In this document: piece after piece, positions 57,673 to 64,000 of the stretch
How the letters are laid out: every line of letters begins with the position of its first letter
Position numbering within the stretch: the stretch's first letter is position 1
Source of the DNA: Eubacteriales bacterium SKADARSKE-1
Lineage (GTDB): Bacteria; Bacillota; Clostridia; Oscillospirales; Acutalibacteraceae
Assembly: GCA_030920305.1 (NCBI GenBank)
Contig: JARLUB010000001.1
Coordinates: 434,001 to 498,000, forward strand
Length of the DNA: 64,000 nt
Direction: 5' to 3'
Position numbers and translations under genes: made by a program
The notes under the pieces: generated by a model
Seen by the model: the letters and a program-made list of their open reading frames with translations, nothing else
Databases searched by the model: none
What the model was told of the DNA's origin: nothing

Positions 57673-57934
57673 TGCGCTTTTCCCTCCTTAACTATGTAAC
57701 TGATAAAAATCTGATCCTCTAACGGCAAGTCTTTTACAGCTTTATAAAGCTTCGAACTTCCAATTTGCTCAATCCAGTCTGTTAAACTTCTATCAAAATA
57801 AGCCTCTTCGAAGTGCCCACTATGTTTGTCCCCATCAAATAAGCACTCATGCTCTTTCGTCTTAATTTGTGCTCTAAAATCATCAATATCCATCCTTTCA
57901 ACAACCTTATAATAGTAAGCATCACTTTTTCCAT
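57673..57934 (-). pseudogene. Sigma-factor-like fragment fused to the integrase remnant
   Basis: GGAGGG and ATG 57934 form a good start, but a missing base in an A run just after it throws the frame off. The body then reads DAYYYKVVERMDIDDF, HSGHFEEAYFDRSLTDWIEQ and SSKLYKAVKDLPLEDQIFIS. The pattern (acidic N-terminus with HSG-FEE, then an L-Y-x-A-x-x-x-L-P-x-x-x-Q block) resembles the small sigma-70 region-4-like proteins encoded next to integrases on conjugative elements. The turn-helix end is lost at the junction with the integrase. Homology is from memory of the family, not a search. Confidence 0.6.
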
Positions 57935-58144
57935 TTTACGCACCCTCCAAATCATTAATTTTTGAAATGATCTAGAACAGCTCTATGGAAGTCGTGCATA
58001 ATATAAAATCCAGCGTTTCACAATTTGCATTCCTCGCACCAAAGCAAAAAAGGCAAGGCTTACTCGAATGAGGAAGTCTCACCTTAATGATTAATTGATT
58101 ACACGAATATGCATATAATCCTACGACCTTACTTTGGCATCTTT

Positions 58145-58445
58145 TATACGCTTTCTAAGCGTTTAAGAAACAATTTTTGCAAAGTTCAGTTGGATATTTT
58201 TTAAAGACGCAAATCTGCAATAAGTCAATATGAAGTATGGCTTAGACTGCCCTCTTTAAAAACGGTCACTAAACTTAGCCATATTTTTTAATGTAACAAC
58301 AGGTTTTCTTCTTAATTTACAAGAGGATAGGCCTGAAATAATGGGGATGGGTGGATTGAATAGATCACAAATTAATTCAATACTTACAGTTGCCGACGAA
58401 TACCGAAAAATGAACCTTAAAGCTGCAAATAAAAAATCCCCCTGA
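58145..58445 (+). pseudogene. Broken XRE-family (Cro/CI-type) regulator
   Basis: Reading with two repairs gives an XRE helix-turn-helix protein: LSKRLRNN, a stop in the turn region, then RRKSAISQYEVWLRLPSLKT and VTKLSHIF, then a one-base shift into FNVTTGFLLNLQEDRPEIM and a C-terminal helix (SILTVADEYRKMNLKAAN). The SAISQYE and LRLPSL-type blocks are hallmarks of phage and ICE repressors. It is probably the control gene of the element whose integrase lies at 57308. The rest of the gap 57935-58144 holds nothing that I recognise. Confidence 0.75.
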
Positions 58446-58463
58446 ACCTCAGTTCAAGGGGAT
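58436..58463. terminator. Hairpin with CCCTGAACC/CAGTTCAAGG arms, copy 1
   Basis: Stem ATCCCC-C-TGAAC / GTTCA-A-GGGGAT with a single C-A mismatch and a CTCA loop; T6 follows on the minus strand, and a broken T tract on the plus strand. Its arms recur, with the same mismatch, at 60428-60463. Confidence 0.75.
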
Positions 58464-58490
58464 CTTCTTTTGTTACTGGTCAAAAAATAA

Positions 58491-58529
58491 GAGCCTAACA
58501 GAACTACCATCTGTTAGGGCTCTTTTTTT
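58491..58529. terminator. Bidirectional terminator at the end of the 58541 gene
   Basis: GAGCCTAACAGA / TCTGTTAGGGCTC with one bulged G and a seven-base loop, followed by T7 on the plus strand and an ATTTTTT-type tract on the minus strand. It ends the minus-strand pair 60255-58541. Confidence 0.85.
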
Positions 58530-58540
58530 ATATGTATTAC

Positions 58541-59566
58541 TTAGTCTCCTAGCCAACGAGTTGGATCTATATTAGTAGATTCGAAGTATGGATTAGCATC
58601 ACATAATGATGGTTTACCGCTGTTTTCCCAAATACAATCAATTACTTTCAAGGCGGCTCTTCGGCAATCGTCATGATCTTTACCTAGGAATAGACATTCA
58701 GCACGCGCAAAGTCCCAGTTTATTGCATCCTGGCTCTTTTGATATTTTATTTCTTTAACGGTGCCGAACTTGTAATTGATCCCAGTGCAACCAGCTTCGG
58801 TTGACGTAGCCATTAGAAGAACGTTGTTTCCAATCCACTCATGGCTTAAAATTGCGTCTCTCACTTGTTTATACAATTCTTGATATCGGTCAACCGCATC
58901 ACTAGCTTGATGTGAAATTGGCATAATACAATATTTATTATAGGCAGCACCTGCAACAAAAACCAAAGCCCCGCCTGCTAGGAGGGCAGTAACTGCAGCG
59001 CCAGTTAGAGCCAAAGCCGAACTGGCACCCGCCAGTTTAACAACTCCTAAAGTTGTCATGCCTGCACCTCCAAAAGATAGTGCTGTATCAGTAATAGTTG
59101 CAAGAGCAGAGCTTTTTTTCCCATCTGATATTGCTAAAACTTTTTCATTCACTGGCAAGTTTCTTAAATTTTCTTCAGTAATATAGGTCTTGGCGTCTTC
59201 CAACACTTTTTGAGTTGCTTTGGAATCTAAGCCAGACCGTCCTGCAGCTATATCCACCATGGCTAATCCCATGTATTCTATTACAGCTGGTTCAATTTTG
59301 CTGTTCTCTGCTCGTATTAATTTAGTAAAAGCATCTTTTATAAATTTTAGTAGAGTAGCTTTTAAGCTCGGAATCTTTTCAAATCGCACTATTATTAATG
59401 TTTTATCATCGCTGTTCTGAGTTACCCAGTCCACATTTTTTAATGTTTTCTCGAGGTTTATCTCTTCTATATTTATTTCAGGTAAAATACAATCCGCATA
59501 TGAGATTAAACTTGTGCACTGGCAAAAAGTTAAGATTAATAAAATTATTGATATTAGTTTTTTCAT
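58541..59566 (-). CDS. Exported protein with glycine/alanine-rich membrane hairpin
   Basis: A 341-residue protein that I do not recognise. The signal peptide contains a cysteine (FCQCTSLISYADC), so a lipoprotein is conceivable but the lipobox is poor. A mostly helical region (about 30-150) follows. Then comes a long small-residue hydrophobic stretch near 165-210 (GGAGMTTLGVVKLAGA, ALALTGAAVTALLAGGALVF) with glycine-zipper spacing, typical of membrane-inserting hairpins in pore formers and holin-like proteins. A cysteine-containing C-terminal domain (AECLFLGKDHDDCRR, WENSGKPSLCD) ends the protein. Its ATG overlaps the upstream stop (TAATG), so synthesis is coupled to the 59566 gene. Confidence 0.72.
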   Translation of the reverse strand: MKKLISIILLILTFCQCTSLISYADCILPEINIEEINLEKTLKNVDWVTQNSDDKTLIIVRFEKIPSLKATLLKFIKDAFTKLIRAENSKIEPAVIEYMGLAMVDIAAGRSGLDSKATQKVLEDAKTYITEENLRNLPVNEKVLAISDGKKSSALATITDTALSFGGAGMTTLGVVKLAGASSALALTGAAVTALLAGGALVFVAGAAYNKYCIMPISHQASDAVDRYQELYKQVRDAILSHEWIGNNVLLMATSTEAGCTGINYKFGTVKEIKYQKSQDAINWDFARAECLFLGKDHDDCRRAALKVIDCIWENSGKPSLCDANPYFESTNIDPTRWLGD

Positions 59567-60255
59567 TAGTTTCCTATTCCTTTATATTCAAGTTGTGGGA
59601 GCATATTTAATTTATCGTCTATGTCGATTAAATATTTTTGTGAATTTACATAACACAAGTTGTCTTTTTCACATGTTATTTCTACACCATAAGTCCAAAG
59701 ATGATGGTCTGGGTATCCAGCAATGTTTTCAATAATTCCTTCATTGTTTAGCTTTAAATGTTCACAATCACAAGACTTGTCTATAAGAGAATAATTTTTG
59801 GAAATGATAAGGGAAATAAGAGTTGTTGCAGCCCCACCCATAACTATTGCAAAAAACTGAAGCCACGAAAGGGAATCATCTATTTTAGCAATAGCACTAT
59901 CTGGGCTGGTAGAGCTAGCGGCATTGATGATTGGCTTCATTTTATAACGGTTATATATCTTCATAGCCTTGTAAGAAAATGGATAAAATAATATAGTTGT
60001 TATTAATGGTGCTATTGTAACTAGGTTTCCTTTCCATGAACCGGAACCAAACCAGTCATTATGTTCTTGCCAACATTGGTTTACCTCATTTTTTAGTCCT
60101 TCCATGTATTCGGGTAACTTTTCAGAGCTTACATAGTATGTTTTGTCGCCCCACTCATTGTCGACTACTTTGTCTTCGCCAAGTGCAAATGAGCCGGTAG
60201 CTGTCATGCTGAGTATTGTTGTAAACGTTAGTAAAACTGATACTAGCTTTTTCAT
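59566..60255 (-). CDS. Exported membrane protein, coupled partner of the 58541 gene
   Basis: A 229-residue protein of unknown family. The signal peptide ends near TGSFALGE (about residue 25). An outer segment with WxExxxWFGSGSWKG spacing is followed by two membrane helices (LVTIAPLITTILFYPFSY near 79-96 and FFAIVMGGAATTLISLII near 134-151) and a C-terminal cysteine-containing domain (DKSCDCEH, CEKDNLCYVN). It shares one base with the following gene (TAATG), so the two are made in fixed ratio and may form a complex. An effector plus its membrane partner or immunity protein is one reading; no homology supports it. Confidence 0.7.
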   Translation of the reverse strand: MKKLVSVLLTFTTILSMTATGSFALGEDKVVDNEWGDKTYYVSSEKLPEYMEGLKNEVNQCWQEHNDWFGSGSWKGNLVTIAPLITTILFYPFSYKAMKIYNRYKMKPIINAASSTSPDSAIAKIDDSLSWLQFFAIVMGGAATTLISLIISKNYSLIDKSCDCEHLKLNNEGIIENIAGYPDHHLWTYGVEITCEKDNLCYVNSQKYLIDIDDKLNMLPQLEYKGIGN

Positions 60256-60427
60256 TAATTGTTGTCTCTCCCTAAATTTAGTCTTATCTGGTATTATATT
60301 ACAGGTTTAGGAGGTAATATTTTCTCTAAAAGAAAATAACAAAAATTCTCTTTAAAGTACACAATATACAACACTTTAATAAGTGATTTGTTGATTTTTA
60401 GGGAATTATAAGTTTAATAAATAAAAA

Positions 60428-60463
60428 ATTTCCCTGAACCGCATCGTCGCAGTTCAAGGAAAT
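60428..60463. repeat. Hairpin with CCCTGAACC/CAGTTCAAGG arms, copy 2
   Basis: ATTTCC-C-TGAAC / GTTCA-A-GGAAAT with a GC-rich 12-base loop; T6 follows on the minus strand. Same arms and the same C-A mismatch as 58436-58463, so the two copies flank the minus-strand gene pair. The rest of the gene-free stretch 60256-60916 shows only AT-rich sequence and the upstream repeat of the next gene. Confidence 0.7.
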
Positions 60464-60867
60464 AAAAATTTATTATTGACAAAAATAAAAAACCGAGAAC
60501 AACGCATGCGCTTCTCTCGTTAAAACCTTAAGATTTTAGTTTACTTTTGTATTTCAGTTTTTAACAATTAAAGCTAACAAATTGTATCTGTTTCTTTTTT
60601 AGAACAACTCTGTTAAATCAATATCATAGAACTGGTACCATGCTATAGCCGGATAAGTCAGTACACTACCGTAGTTCGAAACAAAAATTTTAAGTGTTTC
60701 AACTTTTATCTCAAACTACTTTTCTAATGTTAGTATTTTTATAAGTGAAAGTTTTTGCTGTCAATATTTCATAAATTAATTGTAAATTCCTGTTAAAAGT
60801 ATTGCTAACAACCGAATTCCCACTATATTTCTAAATTAGAATTATAAATCGTTCCCCTTGTGATAAA

Positions 60868-60896
60868 ATAGTTAAGTCTTTATAAATTTTTACATT
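60868..60896 (+). repeat. 29-bp direct repeat upstream of the 60917 gene
   Basis: Identical over 29 bases to 62728-62756 (core GTTAAGTCTTTATAAA). Here it ends 20 bases before the start codon and probably carries promoter or leader signals; TGTGATAAAAT at 60860-60867 could be the -10. The second copy lies 44 bases before the 62801 gene. Confidence 0.85.
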
Positions 60897-60916
60897 TAAT
60901 AAGGGGGGAACCAAAA

Positions 60917-62134
60917 ATGAAAAAGGTATTATCAAGTATTTTAATTGGTAGCATGTTAATTAGCTCCATGGGAGCCATATCGATTTTTGCTGATGAAACA
61001 GAAACAAGTGTTTCGGCTACTACAGAAGCAAATTCCGAAGCTAGCTCTACCGAAACAGAATTAGGTGAAGCTATAGGCAAGCTTAAAGAAAACATAACAA
61101 AATTTGAAGTGAAATCTTTCTGGCGAAGAAATAAAGGCAAAATTTTAAAGGTCACTGGTGGCGCGTTAGCGGCCGCCATGGGAGTAACAGCTGCATATTT
61201 TGTCTACAGATATTCAGGGGTTAGCGTGCCTGATGAAAGTATGGCAAATAATTTTAATGGAGTAAAAAATGATGTTGCTTCAAACGAATCTGTTGAAGGT
61301 AAATCTCAAACTATTGTGACTATAAAAGCGAGGCATCCAGTTGAGCCAACTGTTAAAAAAGATAAAGTAATCAACGCTGCTTTGGTTGAACCAACTATTG
61401 TTGATTTTAAAAGTTTGCAGCCGATTTCACCAGTCAAAGGGTTTGAGCCAAATTATTGTTTAGGTAATAGTACAACAGAAACTTATTTAGAACCACACCC
61501 TGAAGTTTCTGCAGTAAAGGCAGTAGAAACTGAAGATGTATCTGCAAACCAAGATCTAGGACCCTTTATTACCTACATGAAAAAACTTTACTTTTGCGCC
61601 AATTCAAATGAAGATCGAGCCGTTGAAGATCAACTCAAGGCCTATTTAGCTGCAAAAGGGATCGCTGCCAATAAAGCTTTTACAATTGCTGAAAACGAAT
61701 ATAAAAAAAATCCAAATGACCTTTTAATTAAAAAACAATATTATGAAGCTAGAAAAAATTATGTAATTAAACTTGATATAGAATTGAACTTTTTAATTAA
61801 GATATCAACCTGTGAGAGGCCTTTATCAAGAGTATTTGGCAGTAACCAAATGAATTGTAATTTTGAAAATGAGCAACTTTATGATATTAAAGAAAAATAT
61901 GATCAGGATTATTTATATTTTGAACATAATGAAAGGGATGATTTGGCATTTAACCAATTAAGAGAAACTCGGCAAAAGCTTTGTGATGTAATAGAGAGGT
62001 CATCTCGCTGTTTTGGGGATTCAATGAATATGCGCGATGAAGAAGAGAAAAAAGAATTGTTTAACATCCTTTTAGGTGTGGGTGTGGCAGTAGTTCTTGG
62101 TTTAAGTCCAGCGGCTTTAATACTGTTTTGTTAA
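60917..62134 (+). CDS. Modular exported membrane protein, family member 1
   Basis: A 405-residue protein of unknown family. The signal peptide ends near SIFADE (about residue 26). A Ser/Thr/Glu linker, a helical segment (ELGEAIGKLKENITKFEVKS) and a membrane helix near 76-98 (KVTGGALAAAMGVTAAYFVY) follow. These first ~85 residues are almost identical to those of the 62801 gene. The remainder is unrelated to that paralogue: a Pro/Val/Glu linker, a helical cysteine-containing domain (near 225-375, with YFCANSNEDRAVED and ISTCERPLSRVFG) and a C-terminal helix (LLGVGVAVVLGLSPAALILF). AGGGGGG precedes the ATG. It looks like a shared export/anchor module joined to a variable payload. Confidence 0.75.
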   Translation: MKKVLSSILIGSMLISSMGAISIFADETETSVSATTEANSEASSTETELGEAIGKLKENITKFEVKSFWRRNKGKILKVTGGALAAAMGVTAAYFVYRYSGVSVPDESMANNFNGVKNDVASNESVEGKSQTIVTIKARHPVEPTVKKDKVINAALVEPTIVDFKSLQPISPVKGFEPNYCLGNSTTETYLEPHPEVSAVKAVETEDVSANQDLGPFITYMKKLYFCANSNEDRAVEDQLKAYLAAKGIAANKAFTIAENEYKKNPNDLLIKKQYYEARKNYVIKLDIELNFLIKISTCERPLSRVFGSNQMNCNFENEQLYDIKEKYDQDYLYFEHNERDDLAFNQLRETRQKLCDVIERSSRCFGDSMNMRDEEEKKELFNILLGVGVAVVLGLSPAALILFC

Positions 62135-62199
62135 GCACGCATTCTATAAAATTAGTATCGTTGACATAAAATCAGGTGAAGCTATAGCAAATCCAAGAC

Positions 62200-62731
62200 T
62201 CAAAAGCTAACGATATAAAAGAAGAAACTGTGAGTGTAGATTCTGCAGATGACTCTACAAATCAAATAAATTATGACGAAGCTGCTTTTAAAGATTTAGA
62301 AAGTGCTTACAACAAACGTTTCGAACCTGGGGCAAAAAAACCATTTAAAGAAGCTTGCAAAAGGTATATAGCTGCACTTAGTAAAGTAGGTGTATGCAAT
62401 CCTTTACATTTATCTGAAAAATGAAGATATGTGCTTAATAGACAATGAAGGTACACCAGCTGATCATTCATCTACTACTCATGAAAACAAAAAGACTCTT
62501 AGTGAAGAGAATGTCTCTGCAGTCAAAAAAGCCCTAGAAAATGCTACTTTTAAAGCATGGGGCGGTATTTCCAGCACAGCTTCAAAAGGCTGGAAAGCTA
62601 TGTGGGCTTTTAATGATGCTGTTGCAGAATATACGTACGTTGGTCCAGTAAAGGCAACCGCTTGGGGTCTTGGTGGCTTAGTAACACTATTGGGGTGTTT
62701 CACCCCTTATCTCAAAATATTTTTCTCATAG
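62200..62731 (+). pseudogene. Truncated, frameshifted paralogue (family member 2)
   Basis: A copy of the C-terminal half of the 62801 gene. From about 62200 it matches the segment EETVSVDSA, then DEAAFKDLESAYNKRFEP and EACKRYIAA-SKVGVCNPLHL. One extra base at about 62421 creates a stop; the adjacent frame then continues with EDMCLIDNEG, AWGGISSTASKGWKAM and a final hydrophobic helix (ATAWGLGGLVTLLGCF) to a stop at 62731. There is no signal peptide or start with RBS. The stop codon touches the second 29-bp repeat, so it is wedged between two intact paralogues as the scar of a duplication or recombination. Confidence 0.8.
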
Positions 62732-62756
62732 TTAAGTCTTTATAAATTTTTACATT
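62728..62756 (+). repeat. 29-bp direct repeat upstream of the 62801 gene
   Basis: Identical to 60868-60896. The sequence after it differs between the two genes, so conservation of exactly this block, followed by the conserved N-terminal coding module, marks a repeated unit. Confidence 0.85.
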
Positions 62757-62800
62757 AGTTAGACTCAGTTTTCATATTGTAAAGTTAGGGGAGTTTAAAA

Positions 62801-64000
62801 ATGAAAAAGGTATTGTCAAGCATTTTAGTTGGAACCATGTTAATTAGTTCCATGGGAGCCATCTCGATTTTTGCCGATGAAACAGAAACAAGTGTTTCGG
62901 CTACCGCAGAAGCAAGTTCCGAAACTAGCTCTACTGAAACAGAATTAGGTGAAGCTATAGGAAAACTTAAAGAAAACATAACAAAATTAGAAGTAAAATC
63001 TTTCTGGGAAAGAAATAAAGGCACAATTTTAAAGGTTACTGGTGGCGTTGTAGCGGCCGCCGCAACTGCAGCAGCCTTGTATTTTGGGAACAAATATTTA
63101 GGGACTAATGGAATATCTCTAGTAAACCCAGAGCTAAACCAAACTTCAAACCAAGACCCTACCGCTCCATCTGTAGACCCAGCTCAAGACCCAATCCCAG
63201 CTCAAGATCCACAAGCTAAAGATATACAAGAAGAAACTGTGAGTGTAGATTCTGCAGGTGAATCTACGATCAAATATATGCTCTTACAAAGGTGTCCAAT
63301 AAGGAGTAAAGGTAACATTACAGAAACAATAAATGAAATGTGCATACCTGAGCAATGTGATGCAGGTTTATCTATAAGCACAAATCAAAATCTATTTGCA
63401 AACTCAACTGAAACCCTTAATGTTACAGGTGCAGCTCCATCTGCAAGCCAAGCTGAAGACCCATCTGCAAATCAAATAAATTATGACGAAGCTGCTTTTA
63501 AAGATTTAGAAAGTGCTTACAACAAACGTTTCGAACCTGCGGCACAAAAACAATTTCAAGAAGCTTGCAAAAGGTATATAGCTGCACGTAGTAAAGTAGG
63601 TGTATGCAATCCTTTACACTTATCTAAAAAAGAAGATATGTGCTTAATAAATGACAAAGATACAGGAATCAATATGCAAGCTGATAAATTAACATTATGC
63701 GAAAGTAAGGATAATGATTCAACAATCGGATCTGGCTTTAAAAAAAGCTGGACTACCGCATGGAGAGGTATTTCTAACACAGCTTCAACAGTATGGAAGA
63801 CTATACGGGATTTTGATGATGCTGCTGAAAAATCTCCTTATTCTGTTCCTATCAAGTGTATTGCCTATTGTATTGGTATCTTAGCAATAATACATGAAGC
63901 TTACTATTGGGGTTTAATTCCTATTAGTTTTGCAAATGTATTTAGAGGAGACGGTGCAGCAGCTCCTATTTTAGAAAATCCAGAAATTAATCCCACTTAC
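62801..64000 (+). CDS. Modular exported membrane protein, family member 3 (3' end beyond window)
   Basis: The frame is open from ATG 62801 for 400 codons to the last base, so the gene continues outside. Signal peptide (ending SIFADE), Ser/Thr/Glu linker, ELGEAIGKLKENITKLEVKS helix and a membrane helix (VTGGVVAAAATAAALYFG) match member 1 almost residue for residue. Then come a Pro/Gln/Asp repeat linker (DPIPAQDPQAKD), a cysteine-containing segment, the module DEAAFKDLESAYNKRF...VGVCNPLHL shared with the broken copy at 62200, a Trp-rich amphipathic part (SWTTAWRGISNTAST) and a hydrophobic segment (IKCIAYCIGILAIIHEAYYW). GGGGAG precedes the ATG. Function unknown. Confidence 0.78.
   Translation, partial: MKKVLSSILVGTMLISSMGAISIFADETETSVSATAEASSETSSTETELGEAIGKLKENITKLEVKSFWERNKGTILKVTGGVVAAAATAAALYFGNKYLGTNGISLVNPELNQTSNQDPTAPSVDPAQDPIPAQDPQAKDIQEETVSVDSAGESTIKYMLLQRCPIRSKGNITETINEMCIPEQCDAGLSISTNQNLFANSTETLNVTGAAPSASQAEDPSANQINYDEAAFKDLESAYNKRFEPAAQKQFQEACKRYIAARSKVGVCNPLHLSKKEDMCLINDKDTGINMQADKLTLCESKDNDSTIGSGFKKSWTTAWRGISNTASTVWKTIRDFDDAAEKSPYSVPIKCIAYCIGILAIIHEAYYWGLIPISFANVFRGDGAAAPILENPEINPTY

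Noticed and set aside
60880..61179. Minus-strand open frame similar to one at 62785-63093
   Set aside because: Their mutual similarity only reflects near-identical DNA of the N-terminal module on the plus strand; neither has an RBS.
62230..62424. Independent 64-residue gene
   Set aside because: It lacks an RBS and its sequence is the middle of the paralogous protein; the continuation is in the next frame after a one-base shift.

Overview
This window comes from an AT-rich, Gram-positive, spore-forming Clostridia-type bacterium. I infer Oscillospiraceae/Ruminococcaceae-like from the presence of RuvC (absent from most Bacilli), the SpoVD-type PBP and YunB, the ECF transporter core, a DUF5711-type protein and a papain-like surface protease. 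The genus cannot be read from the sequence. TTG and GTG starts are common, and in about a dozen genes the ribosome binding site, not the first in-frame codon, decides the start. The tRNA genes encode their CCA ends.

Positions 1-37844 are mostly housekeeping. The left edge holds the end of lon, then engB, a D,D-carboxypeptidase, pgi and a small P-loop protein. Next come a putative double-glycine-leader peptide gene (minus), a CrtO-like acyltransferase, ligA, yunB, a metallophosphoesterase, a second D,D-carboxypeptidase and a TtcA-like PP-loop enzyme. A division and cell-wall operon runs from a sigma-A promoter and a four-box MraZ operator at 12018-12093 through mraZ, rsmH, ftsL, spoVD-like, mraY, ftsW/spoVE, murG, murA and ftsQ to ftsZ. 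It lacks murE, murF, murD, murC, murB and ddl. After it come rdgB, a PAP2 phosphatase, ruvC-ruvA-ruvB, glmM, an rRNA-type methyltransferase, ecfA1-ecfA2-ecfT, truA, a DUF5711 protein, CvpA, a CDP-alcohol phosphatidyltransferase and a ClpE-like unfoldase.

Positions 37845-43186 hold seven tRNA genes (Gly, Arg, His, Gln, Lys, Ser, Ser) and accessory DNA. A decayed tyrosine integrase abuts tRNA-Lys, and a degenerate second copy of the tRNA-Lys 3' end lies about 1 kb away: the scar of an integrated element. Also here are a secreted C1 cysteine protease and a Ser/Thr/Lys-rich membrane-anchored surface protein. Positions 43285-55507 carry asnB, a secreted protein of unknown function, mtnN, uvrA, uvrB, radC, an RluC/RluD-type pseudouridine synthase, pduL and a GH25 lysozyme.

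Positions 55514-64000 are an accessory region. They contain a wrecked IS3-family element, tRNA-Pro with a second decayed integrase joined to a sigma-factor-like remnant, and a broken XRE regulator. Beyond these lies a cluster of unrecognised exported membrane proteins: a translationally coupled minus-strand pair (58541-60255) flanked by related hairpins, and a plus-strand tandem family (60917, 62200 broken, 62801 running off the window). In the two intact members the first ~85 residues are nearly identical and the rest differs, and a 29-bp identical repeat lies upstream of both. This modular array is the best candidate here for an undescribed system.
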